Shown: positions 26,416 through 37,385, numbered from the stretch's first letter. The stretch is 64,000 nucleotides of DNA from Clostridium sp. CF012 (GCF_018861755.1 NZ_JAHLEF010000004.1:62001-126000), one strand, 5' to 3'. Notes: generated from the letters alone by a model not told the origin. Translations and numbers: made by a program.

Positions 26416-27852
26416 ATGGAAAAAAATAAGAAATTAGTAGAATCTATTACCGCTATGGATGAGGATTTTGCGAAGTGGTATACAGATATCGTAAAAAAAG
26501 CAGAGCTTGCTGATTATGCAAGCGTAAGAGGTTGTATGGTAATTCGCCCTTACGGTTATGCGATTTGGGAAAATATCCAAAAAATACTAGATCAGATGTT
26601 TAAAGATACAGACCACGAAAACGTATATATGCCAATGTTCATTCCTGAAAGTCTATTACAGAAGGAAGCAGATCACGTTAAAGGCTTTGCACCAGAAGTT
26701 GCCTGGGTAACACATGGTGGTAACGAAAAATTAGAAGAACGACTTTGCGTGAGACCTACATCTGAAACATTATTTTGTGATCACTACGCAAAAATAATTC
26801 AATCTTACAACGATCTCCCAAAATTATATAATCAATGGTGCTCTGTAGTAAGATGGGAAAAAACCACAAGGCCTTTCCTTAGAAGCTCAGAGTTCTTATG
26901 GCAAGAAGGCCATACTGCTCATGCAACAGCAGAAGGGTCACAAGAAGAAACTATTAAGATGCTGAATGTATACGCAACATTTTGTGAAGAAGCTCTTGCC
27001 ATTCCAGTTATAAAAGGCCAAAAGACAGAAAAAGAAAAATTTGCAGGAGCAAAGGATACCTACACAATTGAAAGCTTAATGCATGATGGTAAAGCACTAC
27101 AATGTGGTACTTCCCATAACTTTGGAGATGGTTTTGCCAAGGCTTTTAACATTCAGTATACAGATAAAACAGGTAAACTTGCTTATGTTCACCAAACCTC
27201 TTGGGGAATGTCTACAAGACTTATAGGTGCAATAATTATGGTTCATGGTGATGATAGCGGTTTAGTACTACCACCAGCAGTAGCTCCTATTCAACTTATT
27301 ATAATTCCAGTTGCGCAGCATAAAGAAGGCGTAATTGAAAAAGCTACAGAGCTTAAAAACACATTGTCAAAAGTAGCTAGAGTAAAAATGGATACCAGCG
27401 ACAAAATGGCTGGCTGGAAATTTAGTCAATACGAAATGAAAGGTGTTCCACTAAGGCTTGAAGTTGGACCAAAAGATATAGAAAAGAATCAGGTAGTATT
27501 AGTTAGGCGAGATACCAGAGAAAAAATCATTGTTCCAATTCCTGAACTAGAAACAAAAGTACCAGAAATTTTAAAGGATATTCAAAAATCACTACTTGAG
27601 AAAGCTAGAAATATTCAAAATAAAAGAAGCTTTAGTGTAAACACCGTAGAAGAATTAAAAGAGCTTCTTGATAAAACATTAGGATTTGTTGACGCTCCAT
27701 GGTGTGGAGAACTCACTTGTGAAGAAAAAGTAAAAGAAGTAGCCGGTGCTTCTTCTAGATGCATGCCACTCGATCAACCAAAGGAAAAAGGTGTTTGCTT
27801 ATGCTGTGGAAAACCAGCTAAATCTATGGTTACTTGGGGAAGAGCTTATTAA
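26416..27852 (+). CDS. proS: Prolyl-tRNA synthetase (short, archaeal/eukaryotic-type)
   Basis: Class II synthetase of 478 residues, the short form without the YbaK-like editing insertion. Motif 2 is seen in [29 protein letters not shown]. The anticodon-binding domain is followed by a zinc-type C-terminal domain with CGELTC, SRCMP and [27 protein letters not shown] precedes the ATG. It lies divergently next to prdR, the proline reductase regulator, so proline-based fermentation and protein synthesis are handled in one locus. Confidence 0.96.
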   Translation: MEKNKKLVESITAMDEDFAKWYTDIVKKAELADYASVRGCMVIRPYGYAIWENIQKILDQMFKDTDHENVYMPMFIPESLLQKEADHVKGFAPEVAWVTHGGNEKLEERLCVRPTSETLFCDHYAKIIQSYNDLPKLYNQWCSVVRWEKTTRPFLRSSEFLWQEGHTAHATAEGSQEETIKMLNVYATFCEEALAIPVIKGQKTEKEKFAGAKDTYTIESLMHDGKALQCGTSHNFGDGFAKAFNIQYTDKTGKLAYVHQTSWGMSTRLIGAIIMVHGDDSGLVLPPAVAPIQLIIIPVAQHKEGVIEKATELKNTLSKVARVKMDTSDKMAGWKFSQYEMKGVPLRLEVGPKDIEKNQVVLVRRDTREKIIVPIPELETKVPEILKDIQKSLLEKARNIQNKRSFSVNTVEELKELLDKTLGFVDAPWCGELTCEEKVKEVAGASSRCMPLDQPKEKGVCLCCGKPAKSMVTWGRAY

Positions 27853-27937
27853 AACTTGTTAAAGGAGCCGCTCCGATGCTATTTATAAAAAGGCAAGAAT
27901 CTTTGGAATTGGTTCAAAAATTAAGTTTTAAATATAA

Positions 27938-27976
27938 AAAAATCGTCTCACTTTTTTATAAAGTGAGACGATTTTT
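27938..27976. terminator. Bidirectional terminator between proS and the chemoreceptor gene
   Basis: AAAAATCGTCTCACTT / AAGTGAGACGATTTTT perfect 16-base arms with a short loop, between convergent genes. Confidence 0.9.
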
Positions 27977-27991
27977 ATTTGCATTTTTGTA

Positions 27992-29695
27992 TTAATCCCC
28001 TATACAAATATCAGCCATGACAACTCCATTTATATTACCATCATGTCCTTTAAAAGGCACAGAAATAGCAATGCAATAATTATAAGAAACATTAGATATA
28101 TATGGCTCGCTACTAAATTCTTTTCCTGATACTGCCTCCCTAAAATAAGGTCTAAAGGCGTAATTATCACTGCCTTTAATTATAGTTTCTGTTGCAAATT
28201 TCATATTTCCGTCTAAATCTATAACTCCAATATATTCAAATTGCATATGTGCGGTTTTTCTGTGTTTTAATTGCTCAGACGTGCGCTCCATTGAATATCC
28301 CTTTGAACTTAATTCTATTGCAATTGACTTCAATATTTCTAGTCCTTCTTTTATAATATTCTTCTCTTTTTCTCCTAAATTTATTTTATTTGTAAAATTC
28401 TTTAATTGACCATCTATTTCATCTGCAGTCTTGTTCATCTTCTCTACAATAATGGACATATTGTGCATTGTTTCTGTTTGTTCTTGTGCTGCTGCTGAAA
28501 CCTCCTCAGTAATAGCCAATGACTGTTGTGTTATTGAACTTATTTTATCCATAAGTTCATTTACATATTCTGCTTCACTCGCAGTTTCCACTGCTAGTGA
28601 AGAAATTTCATCTACAGCATCATAAGTTAATTTCGTTGAATCGATTACTTTATTAAAAGATTCCTTTGCTCCTTCTACAAATCCAACATTTTCCTCGATT
28701 TTTTTTACTTCCTCTTTTGCTTCTATACTTATTACAGAAATTTTTTCTATAATAGTTGTGGTTATTTTGCCTATGTCCCCTACTGAACTTGAGGATTGCT
28801 CAGCAAGTTTTCTCACTTCATCAGCTACCACCGCAAACCCTCTACCTTGTTCTCCCGCTCTTGCCGCTTCTATTGCAGCATTTAGTGCAAGTAAGTTTGT
28901 TCTTTCACTAATATCTGTAACAACTTGAATAATAGTATTAATCTTATGAACCTCATCTTGCAATGATTGAATTGTATGAGCTAGTTTGGAATTAGATAAG
29001 GCTGTGTCTTCCATTTTACTAGTAAATTTAGCGAACATTTCAGTATTGATCTGGATTGCCAAAATCATATTTTTCGCAATATCTTTTGCATTCTCTGCAG
29101 ACTTAGCAATCTTATCTGCATTTTTCCACATCTGCTGCGTATTTTCTTTTGTTGAAATCGAAGCTTCTGATTGAGTGGTGGCACCCACTGCTACTTCCGC
29201 AATAGCATTGGATATTTCACTGGCTGTTATTACTGTTTGTTCTGAACTATTGTGAAGTGTGTCCGCCAGGTCTCTATTTATCTGTGAGACTTCCATAACT
29301 TCACACAATACCTTTCTTATATTTTTCACTATTTCATTAATATTTGTAGAAATGGCTTCACCCACTCCATCTGCCTTTACTCTAACGGTAAATTGCCCTT
29401 CTGCTAATTTTTTCGTTTGCTTATTTATGGTTTTCATTGAATGAGCCATATTTCTAATAAATATTAAAATAATGCAAAATAGCACAATACCAAAAATCAG
29501 ACTAAGCCCAATATTATATTTTGCATAAATGTTGTTTATGCCCAATGAAATAATTTCCAATTCCTTAGTTGGTAAATTTGCCTGAGAAAGAACTCTTTTA
29601 AAGGCTCTGGATGCTAAACTTAAAAATAGCATATTAAAAATTGTTGCAGAAACCATAAAAAATAGTAAGCTTATTCCTACTGTTTTTCTTTTCAT
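27992..29695 (-). CDS. Methyl-accepting chemotaxis protein with C-terminal sensory extension
   Basis: A 567-residue receptor. Two transmembrane segments (about 5-26 and 60-82) flank a short external stretch of about 30 residues, too small for a normal ligand domain. A HAMP region and the MCP signalling domain follow; the hairpin tip is [21 protein letters not shown]. After the coiled coil about 110 further residues hold a Cache/PDC-like segment: [55 protein letters not shown]. This sensor would lie in the cytoplasm. The start at 29695 follows GGGGGA; an ATG five codons earlier lies before that site. Confidence 0.88.
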   Translation of the reverse strand: MKRKTVGISLLFFMVSATIFNMLFLSLASRAFKRVLSQANLPTKELEIISLGINNIYAKYNIGLSLIFGIVLFCIILIFIRNMAHSMKTINKQTKKLAEGQFTVRVKADGVGEAISTNINEIVKNIRKVLCEVMEVSQINRDLADTLHNSSEQTVITASEISNAIAEVAVGATTQSEASISTKENTQQMWKNADKIAKSAENAKDIAKNMILAIQINTEMFAKFTSKMEDTALSNSKLAHTIQSLQDEVHKINTIIQVVTDISERTNLLALNAAIEAARAGEQGRGFAVVADEVRKLAEQSSSSVGDIGKITTTIIEKISVISIEAKEEVKKIEENVGFVEGAKESFNKVIDSTKLTYDAVDEISSLAVETASEAEYVNELMDKISSITQQSLAITEEVSAAAQEQTETMHNMSIIVEKMNKTADEIDGQLKNFTNKINLGEKEKNIIKEGLEILKSIAIELSSKGYSMERTSEQLKHRKTAHMQFEYIGVIDLDGNMKFATETIIKGSDNYAFRPYFREAVSGKEFSSEPYISNVSYNYCIAISVPFKGHDGNINGVVMADICIGD

Positions 29696-29870
29696 TATTA
29701 ATCCCCCCATTGTATATTTTGCTTTTTAAATTACTATTGTACAAATCTAATATCATAATAAAAAAAACAACTTTCTTCCTTTCTCTTTCTTCTACATAAT
29801 AGTATATAATTCCTCTTTAACATAACTAATTTTCTAATAATACCGCTAAATAGACATACCTAAATAAATA

Positions 29871-30746
29871 TTAGCAATTAAAACAAAAATCCATAAACTC
29901 CTTAATAAAAGCTTCTTCATATAAATAAACAAAATTAAATTCTCTGTTTATAGGTAACCCTTTAATGGCAACTTCTTTTATAGTTCCAATTTCAAGTTCT
30001 TTCCTTATGGTCTCTCTTGAGATAATTGTGTAACCAAGATTTAACTCAACTAAAGATTTAATTGCACTAATACTTCCTATTTCCATATAACCCTTTAAAT
30101 TATTTAAATCATAACCAAGTCCAATAAGACTATTTTCAAATATATCCCTGGTTCCTGATCCCTTTTCTCTCAATATAAGATTACCACTAATTACATCTTC
30201 TATATTCACTTCCTTTGCTTTTGCAAAGGCATGCTCTTTAGAAACAGCTAAAACAACCTCATCATCTTTAAATTTTTTAAACCTAAATTTATTTTTATCG
30301 AATATTCCTTCAATCATCACAAAATCAAGCTTTCCGCTTACTAGCTTTCCTAATATTTCTTCTGTATTATTTACTTGAAGTAGAATATCTACGTTTTCAT
30401 ATAATTTCTTATGTTTCCCTAATAAATAGGGTAAAACATAGCCACCAATGGTCATACTTGCACCTATGTTATATGTTTTCGCAATTGAAGCACTGTTCTT
30501 TAGGTTCATTTCTAAAGTTCTATATAAAGCGTCTATTTCTTCAGCGTATTTTAATAAGATTAAACCCTCCTCCGTTAAATGGAGGCTATTGCACTGCTTT
30601 GCAATAAGATTAACTTCATATTTTTCCTCTAAAAATTTTATATGTTGTGATACAGCTGGTTGAGTAATATTTAATAATGCTGCTGACTTTGTGAAACTTT
30701 TAGTGCTCGCAAGGGTTATGAATGTTTTAAGCCTAGTATCTAACAA
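29871..30746 (-). CDS. LysR family transcriptional regulator
   Basis: A 291-residue LysR protein. The N-terminal helix-turn-helix TKSAALLNITQPAVSQHIKFLE is followed by a substrate-binding domain from about residue 90. The start is taken as TTG at 30746 because GGGAG lies eight bases upstream; ATG codons six and five codons earlier have no ribosome site. It is divergent from the YeiH-type transporter gene, the common arrangement for a regulator and its target. The inducer is unknown; CysL/YeiE-like regulators often accompany this transporter. Confidence 0.87.
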   Translation of the reverse strand: MLDTRLKTFITLASTKSFTKSAALLNITQPAVSQHIKFLEEKYEVNLIAKQCNSLHLTEEGLILLKYAEEIDALYRTLEMNLKNSASIAKTYNIGASMTIGGYVLPYLLGKHKKLYENVDILLQVNNTEEILGKLVSGKLDFVMIEGIFDKNKFRFKKFKDDEVVLAVSKEHAFAKAKEVNIEDVISGNLILREKGSGTRDIFENSLIGLGYDLNNLKGYMEIGSISAIKSLVELNLGYTIISRETIRKELEIGTIKEVAIKGLPINREFNFVYLYEEAFIKEFMDFCFNC

Positions 30747-30895
30747 ATTTATCACTCCCATCATAATAAATGTTTATACCTCATTATAATATATAATTAT
30801 TGCTTATACTTTCATAAGTATTTATAATTTGATTTTATTTTAAACAGGTATTATTATTAGTAAGTGACAATGATAAAAGATGAGGAGACGTTATT

Positions 30896-31903
30896 ATGGA
30901 TTGGTTTAAACAAAATATTCAAGGAATACTATTTGCATTTATTATAGCCCTTATTGCAACTTGGCTGGGAAGCGTTTTACCAATAGTTGGTGGTCCTGTA
31001 TTTGGTATTATTATAGGAATTAGTATAAACAACGTATTTGGAAAACCAGAAAACACTTTAAAAGGAATAGCCTTTACTTCTAAAAAAATACTTCAATGGG
31101 CTATAATTGTGCTGGGTGCAGGATTAAGTTTTACTAAGGTATTGCAAACAGGTATGGATTCATTATCTGTTACGATTTTCACCTTACTCGCAGCCTTTAT
31201 ATCAGCTTATGGCTTTGGGAAGTTACTAGGTATTCCTTCTAAGCTAAAAACCTTAATCGGCGTGGGTACCGCCATCTGCGGAGGATCAGCCATTGCTGCA
31301 ATTGCTCCTATAATAGAGGCTGATGAAATGGAAATCGCCTACTCAATTTCTACTATATTTTTATTTAATATTATTGCTGTTCTTATTTTTCCACCTCTTG
31401 GCCATTTACTCCATTTTTCCGATAAAGCCTTTGGACTGTGGGCCGGTACTGCTATCAATGACACTTCATCAGTGGTGGCTGCTGGTTATGCTTATAGTAA
31501 TGTGGCTGGAAGCTATGCTACTATAGTTAAACTTACAAGAGCTACATTGATCATACCCATTTCAATTATATTTAGTATTGTGGTCGCACTAAAAAAGAAG
31601 AAAGAAGCAAAAACTGATAATACTGTTAACTTTAGCATGAGTAAAATATTCCCTTGGTTTATATTATGGTTTTTAGTAGCCTCTGTATTAAATACTCTGG
31701 GACTATTTAAAGGAAATAGCATATCTTACATAAATACTTTGGGCAAATTTATGATAGTAATGGCTCTCTCAGCTATTGGCCTCTGTTCAGATTTTAAAAA
31801 AATGATGAAAAATGGCGTTAAACCTATCTTGCTTGGTCTTATAGTGTGGTTTACCGTTGCGATTGTTAGCATAGCTGTGCAAGTTATAACAAAACAAATA
31901 TAA
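30896..31903 (+). CDS. YeiH/PSE family putative sulfate exporter
   Basis: Integral membrane protein of 335 residues with about ten hydrophobic segments. Conserved segments include GTAICGGSAIAAIAPII, LGHLLHFSDKAFGLWAGTAINDTSSVVAAGY and the C-terminal SAIGLCSDFKKM. The family (UPF0324) is annotated as putative sulfate exporter; the true substrate is not established. GAGGAGACG precedes the ATG. Likely controlled by the divergent LysR regulator. Confidence 0.88.
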   Translation: MDWFKQNIQGILFAFIIALIATWLGSVLPIVGGPVFGIIIGISINNVFGKPENTLKGIAFTSKKILQWAIIVLGAGLSFTKVLQTGMDSLSVTIFTLLAAFISAYGFGKLLGIPSKLKTLIGVGTAICGGSAIAAIAPIIEADEMEIAYSISTIFLFNIIAVLIFPPLGHLLHFSDKAFGLWAGTAINDTSSVVAAGYAYSNVAGSYATIVKLTRATLIIPISIIFSIVVALKKKKEAKTDNTVNFSMSKIFPWFILWFLVASVLNTLGLFKGNSISYINTLGKFMIVMALSAIGLCSDFKKMMKNGVKPILLGLIVWFTVAIVSIAVQVITKQI

Positions 31904-32324
31904 GATAATCAAAGTGGCTATAATATTTTATAACCACTTTGATTCTAATTGCTTCCATAATCTCATCCATAGATATTTTAGATTTATTTACATTTTTCAT
32001 GTTGATTTCACCATTATAAATTAAAAGTAAGGGCTCTCCTTGTATTAACTTATTTAATTTAGGAAAGCGATACATTATGCGCTTAAACAAGTAATTTACA
32101 ACAAATAATGAAGTTGCTGCTACCAGCCCCCCTCCTAATGAAGAATCAGTACCCACCATTGCATTCTGAACAGCATTACTTATAAGCAAAATAAAAACTA
32201 AATCAATTACAGACAATTGAGCTAATTCATTTTTACCAAAAAATCTTATAGCAACAACAATAAAAATATATACAGCTACAGAACTTAAAACAATTTGACC
32301 ATATGCAAATATTAGTGCTATCAT
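31884..32324 (-). pseudogene. DUF421 (YetF-like) membrane protein, C-terminally truncated
   Basis: Open frame of 146 residues. Three hydrophobic segments are followed by the start of the cytoplasmic DUF421 domain, including FFGKNELAQLSVIDLVFILLISN and GEPLLLIYNGEIN...ISMDEIMEAIR. Homologues continue after MEAIR with a longer conserved domain. Here the sequence becomes IKVVIKYYSHFD, encoded by the yeiH terminator hairpin, and stops, overlapping yeiH by 20 bases. It is probably a degraded gene whose 3' end was lost; a shortened functional protein cannot be excluded. Confidence 0.7.
31907..31944 (+). terminator. Terminator of yeiH (inside the truncated DUF421 frame)
   Basis: AATCAAAGTGG / CCACTTTGATT arms with an inner TATAA/TTATA pairing, directly after the yeiH stop codon. 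It forms the last codons of the opposing DUF421 reading frame. The T-run is weak. Confidence 0.7.
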
Positions 32325-32424
32325 AATTCACCTCAACTTAATAGATTGTTATTATTCCAACCATTATATAATAATATCTATTAAATTACATTATTAGTTT
32401 TAATAATCACACCTATCTTTAATA

Positions 32425-32466
32425 AAAAAATCCAATAGAATAATTAAATATTCTATTGGATTTTTT
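32425..32466 (-). terminator. Terminator of prfB
   Basis: AAAAAATCCAATAGAATA / TATTCTATTGGATTTTTT perfect arms downstream of prfB, ending nine bases before the stop codon. T-runs occur on both strands, so it can also act toward DUF421. Confidence 0.88.
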
Positions 32467-32474
32467 ATTTAGAG

Positions 32475-33567
32475 TTATTTATTCATTCTAAGATACTCCT
32501 CAATGAAAATATCAATATCTCCATCCATAACCGCATCTACATTTCCCATTTCTGTATTAGTCCTATGGTCCTTAACCAAATTATATGGATGAAATACATA
32601 AGACCTAATTTGACTTCCCCAGCCATTATCTTTTAGATCTCCAGTTAAGTCTTCAATTCTATCCTTATGGGCTCTTTCCTTTAAATCTAAAAGTTTTGCC
32701 ATAAGCATCTTCATTGCAGTTTGTTTATTACTATGCTGGCTTCTTTCATTTTGACACTGAACTACTATACCAGTAGGTATATGGGTAATCCTTATCGCTG
32801 ACTCAGTTTTATTTACATGTTGACCTCCAGCACCTCCTGATCTAAAAGTGTCTATCCTAAGGTCATCTGGTCTTATATCGATATCTTGACTTTCAGTTAG
32901 CTCTGGAAGCACTTCGCAAGAAGCAAAGGAAGTTTGCCTTTTACCATTTGCATTAAAGGGTGAAATTCTTACAAGTCTATGCACTCCTTTTTCAGCTTTT
33001 AAATATCCATAGGCGAACTCACCAGTTATTTTTAACGTAACTGCTTTAATGCCTGCTTCATCAGAAGGCTGATAATCTAAAACTTCTACTTTATAGCCCT
33101 TCTTTTCACACCATCTTGAGTACATCCTATAAAGCATTTCAGTCCAATCTTGAGCATCATTTCCGCCTGCACCGTTGTGGAGGGTTAAAATAGCATTATT
33201 TATATCATATTTTCCAGATAATAAAATTTCTATCCTAAACCTATCAGTATCATGGGTTAACTCTCTTAATTCACTTTTTATTTCTCCCATAGAGGAATCA
33301 TCATCTTCCTCCGTGCTAAGCTCAATAAGAACATCTAAATCCTCTATTTTACTAATCAATAGGTTAAATCTATCAATTCCATCTTTTATCCCCTTAGCTT
33401 TCTGAGCAATTTCTTGTGCTAGGTCAGTATCATTCCAAAAACTAGTTTCTTGCATTTTAAATTCAAATTCTCTTAACTCTTTTTCTAGTGTTGTTATGTC
33501 AAAGAGACACCCTGATCTCTTCTACGTTAACTTTTACTACATTTAATTCACTTATAAATTCTTCCAT
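32475..33567 (-). CDS. prfB: Peptide chain release factor 2, expressed by +1 frameshift
   Basis: RF2 ends translation at UAA and UGA. The gene is in two frames. A first segment starts with ATG at 33567 (MEEFISELNVVKVNVEEIRVSL) and stops at an in-frame TGA at 33501-33499. Skipping one base at CTT-TGA-C continues from GAC at 33500 into the main frame (DITTLEKELREFEFKMQETS...). The main body has the GGQ motif in SGGAGGQHVNKTESA and the RF2 tripeptide SPF in RISPFNANGK. The coding sequence is join(33567..33502, 33500..32475). A single-frame call from 33455 would miss the N-terminus. Confidence 0.96.
33498..33513 (-). promoter_or_regulatory. Programmed +1 frameshift site of prfB
   Basis: AGGGTGTCTCTTTGAC: an internal Shine-Dalgarno-like AGGGTG followed by CTT-TGA-C. 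This is the classical RF2 autoregulatory slip site. When RF2 is scarce the ribosome pauses at UGA and shifts +1. Confidence 0.95.
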
Positions 33568-33726
33568 TTGTATTATCAATTATTGCACCCCTTTTTTAGT
33601 TAAATCAAAAATTGACAGTAACAGTTTAGTTTTCATTTTTCCACTGGGAAAAATTTAATTAACTGTCAACTGCCATCTGTCAATTTTCAACTATTATTAA
33701 TTGTTGACCACTTTGCTATTCTCTGA

Positions 33727-33755
33727 GGGAGATAACAATTATTAATTGTTATCCC
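33727..33755. repeat. Palindromic repeat overlapping the secA stop codon
   Basis: GGGA(GA)TAACAATT-ATT-AATTGTTATCCC, including the secA TAA. A closely similar palindrome lies downstream of metK at 42693-42729. The flanking 33600-33726 holds further AATTGACAG/CTGTCAATT inverted segments and no gene. No T-run follows on the minus strand. Confidence 0.55.
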
Positions 33756-36250
33756 CTACCGCAGCAGTTTTTGTATTTCCTTCCAGATCCACAAGAACAG
33801 TCATCATTTCTTCCTGGTTTAACTTCTTTTTTAGTTGGCTCCTTTTTAACGGAATCATCATGATTTGTTGATGTAATTTTGGCAACCATTTCTCTTTCAG
33901 GTGCTTTTTCTATTTGCACATGGAATAAGTACTTAACTGTTTCTGTTTTTATGTTATCAATCATCTCAGCAAACATATCACTACCTTCCATTTGGTAGGC
34001 TTGTGATGGATCTTGTTGTTTATATGCTCTAAGTCCAATACCTTGCTTTAAATGTTCCATATCATCAATATGGTCCATCCATTTGCTATCTACAACTCTT
34101 AAAAGAATAACTCTTTCAACTTCTCTCATTTGTTCTTCACCAAAATGTTCTTCTTTCTGAGCATACATTTTCTCAGCTATATCTAAAAGGGTAGTCTTAA
34201 TTTCTTCATTAGATGTTTTTGAAAGTTCTTCTATTGAAACAATCCCCTTGGGAAGATATATTGTTTCAAGGAAATTAACTAATTTTACTACTTCCTCATC
34301 AAAACTTTCCTCTATGCCACTAATATGAGATGCAACTGCTGAGAAAATAACATCTTTTATCATTTCTTCAACTTGATCTTTTATATTTTCGCCTTGAAGA
34401 ACCTCTGTTCTTTGTCTATAAATAATTTCTCTTTGTTGGTTCATTACATCATCATACTGAACAACATTTTTTCTTATATCAAAATTATTTCCTTCAACTT
34501 TCTTTTGAGCACTTTCTATAGCTCCACTTACCATTTTGCTTTCAATAGCATCCTCATCAGTTAAGCCTAATTTTTCTACCACTCCTTGAAGCCTTTCTGA
34601 ACCAAATATTCTCATTAAATCATCTTCTAGTGATATGTAAAATCTTGAACTTCCTACATCTCCTTGACGACCAGAACGCCCTCTAAGTTGATTATCAATA
34701 CGCCTAGATTCATGTCTTTCAGTTCCAATTATCTTAAGTCCTCCAGCTTCAACAACGCCTTCTTCAAGTTTAATATCCGTACCACGACCAGCCATATTAG
34801 TTGCTATGGTAACCATTCCAAGTGCTCCTGCATGAGATATTATATCCGCTTCTTTTTCGTGATATTTAGCATTAAGTACTTGATGAGGAATTCCGCGTCT
34901 TTTAAGCATTTCAGATATTAATTCTGATTTTTCTATACTAACAGTACCTACAAGAACAGGTTGCTTAGCCTTATAAGTTTCAACTATTTCATCTACTATA
35001 GCTTTATATTTCCCCTTGATAGTTTTATAAACTAAATCCGCATTATCAAGTCTTGTTAGTGGCATATTAGTAGGGATCACTAATACGTCTAATCCGTATA
35101 TTTCTCTAAATTCATTTTCTTCTGTAAGTGCTGTACCAGTCATACCTGATAACTTATTATACATTCTAAAATAGTTTTGGAATGTAATTGTAGCAAGGGT
35201 TTTTGACTCTTTTTCAATTTTCAAGCCCTCTTTTGCTTCAATAGCTTGGTGAAGTCCATCACTATATCTTCTGCCTTCCATAAGTCTTCCAGTAAACTCA
35301 TCTACAATTATAACTTCTCCATCTTTATCCATGTAATCTTTGTCTTTTCTCATAATATAGTTTGCTTTTAAAGCTTGAACCACATGGTGCTGTACAGTCA
35401 TATTTTCTGCATCAGCATAATTATCTAAGTGGAAATATTTTTCTGCTTTATCAATACCTGCATCAGACATTATAACAGCACTAGCTTTTTCATCTATAGT
35501 ATAGTCTTCTTCTTTCACAAGGCTCTTAACAAAATTATCTGCTACTTTATAAAAATCTGTAGATTTTTCTCCTTCGCCAGATATTATAAGTGGTGTCCTA
35601 GCTTCATCTATTAGTATGGAGTCAACCTCATCCACTACTACAAAGTTTAATTTTCTTTGAACTCTCTCTTCTTTATAAACAACCATATTATCTCTTAAAT
35701 AATCGAATCCAAATTCATTATTTGTTCCATAGGTTATATCTGAATTATAGGCTTCTTGTCTTTGAGTTTGGTCTAAATCATGAATAATTACTCCTACAGA
35801 AAGACCTAAAAATTCATGTATTAGTCCTATCTCATCTCTATCTCTTTTTGCAAGATAGTCATTAACTGTAACTATATGAACACCCTTTCCTGTTAGCGCA
35901 TTCAAATATGATGGAAGTGCAGCCACTAAGGTCTTTCCTTCACCAGTTTTCATTTCAGTTATTCTTCCTTGATGTAGTATTATACCACCAATTAATTGTA
36001 CCCTAAAATGCTTCTTGGTAAGAACTCTCCACGAAGCTTCTCTAACTGCTGCAAAGGCTTCAGGTAATATGTCATCCAAAGTCTCCCCATTATTAAGTCT
36101 AGTCTTAAATTCTTCTGTTTTGGCTTTAAGCTCTTCATCAGTTAAGCCAATCATTTTTGAATCTAATTCCTCTATTTTATCTACAGTTGAAATTATTCTT
36201 TTTATTTCTCTATCACTATAACTACCAAATAACTTATCAAAAATTTTCAT
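33749..36250 (-). CDS. secA: Preprotein translocase ATPase SecA
   Basis: Motor of the Sec export pathway, 833 residues. Walker A is TGEGKTLVA in [25 protein letters not shown] is in [22 protein letters not shown], and GRSGRQGD follows in the second helicase domain. The C-terminal zinc motif is [13 protein letters not shown]. The start at 36250 follows GAGGATGG; the in-frame ATG five codons earlier lies before that site. Upstream neighbour is hpf, downstream is prfB, the common Firmicutes order hpf-secA-prfB. Confidence 0.97.
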   Translation of the reverse strand: MKIFDKLFGSYSDREIKRIISTVDKIEELDSKMIGLTDEELKAKTEEFKTRLNNGETLDDILPEAFAAVREASWRVLTKKHFRVQLIGGIILHQGRITEMKTGEGKTLVAALPSYLNALTGKGVHIVTVNDYLAKRDRDEIGLIHEFLGLSVGVIIHDLDQTQRQEAYNSDITYGTNNEFGFDYLRDNMVVYKEERVQRKLNFVVVDEVDSILIDEARTPLIISGEGEKSTDFYKVADNFVKSLVKEEDYTIDEKASAVIMSDAGIDKAEKYFHLDNYADAENMTVQHHVVQALKANYIMRKDKDYMDKDGEVIIVDEFTGRLMEGRRYSDGLHQAIEAKEGLKIEKESKTLATITFQNYFRMYNKLSGMTGTALTEENEFREIYGLDVLVIPTNMPLTRLDNADLVYKTIKGKYKAIVDEIVETYKAKQPVLVGTVSIEKSELISEMLKRRGIPHQVLNAKYHEKEADIISHAGALGMVTIATNMAGRGTDIKLEEGVVEAGGLKIIGTERHESRRIDNQLRGRSGRQGDVGSSRFYISLEDDLMRIFGSERLQGVVEKLGLTDEDAIESKMVSGAIESAQKKVEGNNFDIRKNVVQYDDVMNQQREIIYRQRTEVLQGENIKDQVEEMIKDVIFSAVASHISGIEESFDEEVVKLVNFLETIYLPKGIVSIEELSKTSNEEIKTTLLDIAEKMYAQKEEHFGEEQMREVERVILLRVVDSKWMDHIDDMEHLKQGIGLRAYKQQDPSQAYQMEGSDMFAEMIDNIKTETVKYLFHVQIEKAPEREMVAKITSTNHDDSVKKEPTKKEVKPGRNDDCSCGSGRKYKNCCGRG

Positions 36251-36505
36251 AATTTCCATCCTCACTATTCATTTTAATAATTCCCATTAATAATCCCCAT
36301 TAACAATTCCTAAATATACTAAATATACAACTTAAATTATACCACTTAATTTGTTGGTATTCAACTTATATGATTTCTTAAATACAGAGTTAATTATGAA
36401 TGATCTTCTATTGTCATATTGTGTAGAATACAAGTTTTATGTATAATAATATCAAACTATTATTGTAATATAATTTATCTGATAATAATTTCTTTTAAAA
36501 TATAG

Positions 36506-36598
36506 AGTGATATAATTACCAGTCGCCCAAATGATGCCGACCTTGTAATAAGTGATTTTGAAAAGCTATCATATTTTTTTAAGTTAAAAAAGGACTAA
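36506..36598 (+). pseudogene. Possible 3' remnant of a plus-strand gene
   Basis: A 30-codon frame without a start codon, directly after a TAG, reading SDIITSRPNDADLVISDFEKLSYFFKLKKD and ending at TAA inside a terminator-like hairpin. The protein-like composition and matching terminator suggest the tail of a deleted gene. I do not recognise the family. Confidence 0.3.
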
Positions 36599-36626
36599 AG
36601 TAAAGATAATCTTACTTTAATCCTTT
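36590..36626. terminator. Terminator downstream of hpf
   Basis: AAGGACTAAAGTAA / TTACTTTAATCCTT inverted repeat just downstream of the hpf stop codon. T-runs are present on both strands. The rest of the gap 36266-36589 is AT-rich with no other gene visible. Confidence 0.7.
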
Positions 36627-36635
36627 TGTTATTTC

Positions 36636-37169
36636 TTAAAATTCTGGCTCTATTAATCCATAATTTCCATCTTTTCTTTTATACACTACGTGCACTTCTG
36701 ATGTTTCATCACTCATATATACGAAAAAACTATGCCCAACGAGCTCCATCTGGAGAACTGCTTCCTCTGCTGACATAGGCTTAAATGCAAATTTCTTCAT
36801 CTTTACTATTTTAGGATCCATATCTCCTTCTTCACTATTGCTATATAGTGGTATACCTTGAAATTTAAGAGATGTTCCATGATTTCTTTTCTCTAATTTT
36901 GTTTTATGTTTTCTTATTTGTCCTTCTAATTTATCAATAACGCTATCCAAAGAAATATACATATCTTCATTCTGCTCTTCTGCTCTTAAAACAACACCAT
37001 TAAAGGGAATTGTAACTTCTATAGTGTGTCTATTTTTTTGAACACCTAAAGTTGTCTGAGCTACTACATCCGGACTAAAATATTTATCAAATCTCGATAT
37101 TTTCTTTTCTATAATATTTTTTAAGGCCTCTGTTATCTCTATGTTTTTTCCTATTATTTTAACTTTCAT
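36636..37169 (-). CDS. hpf: Ribosome hibernation promoting factor, long form
   Basis: A 177-residue HPF/YvyD-type protein. The N-terminal S30AE domain (MKVKIIGKNIEITEALKNII, about 1-100) is followed by a linker and the C-terminal dimerisation domain (KFAFKPMSAEEAVLQMELVGHSFFVYMSDETSEVHVVYKR). The long form joins two 70S ribosomes into inactive 100S particles in stationary phase. GAAAGGGGCT precedes the ATG. Upstream on the same strand, beyond an opposing small gene, lies the raiA-type RNA at 38243-38500. Confidence 0.95.
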   Translation of the reverse strand: MKVKIIGKNIEITEALKNIIEKKISRFDKYFSPDVVAQTTLGVQKNRHTIEVTIPFNGVVLRAEEQNEDMYISLDSVIDKLEGQIRKHKTKLEKRNHGTSLKFQGIPLYSNSEEGDMDPKIVKMKKFAFKPMSAEEAVLQMELVGHSFFVYMSDETSEVHVVYKRKDGNYGLIEPEF

Positions 37170-37385
37170 ACCGTCCAGCCCCTTTCTAATATCTATACAC
37201 TACTAGATTACGAATCTAGTTATATAGTTGTATTTCTATACTATTACTTTTAATACTAAATAGCAACCATTAAAATCAGAATTTACATAATATTAATTCA
37301 ATTTAAAGTGTGTTATCACAATATTGCTTATTATTACTCCGTTTATTTGCGTACATTGTGCATTGTTTACAGGTGGACCTTATGC

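Noticed and set aside
32475-33455. prfB as a single-frame gene starting at the internal Met
   Set aside because: The frameshift leader with AGGGTG and CTTTGAC is present upstream.
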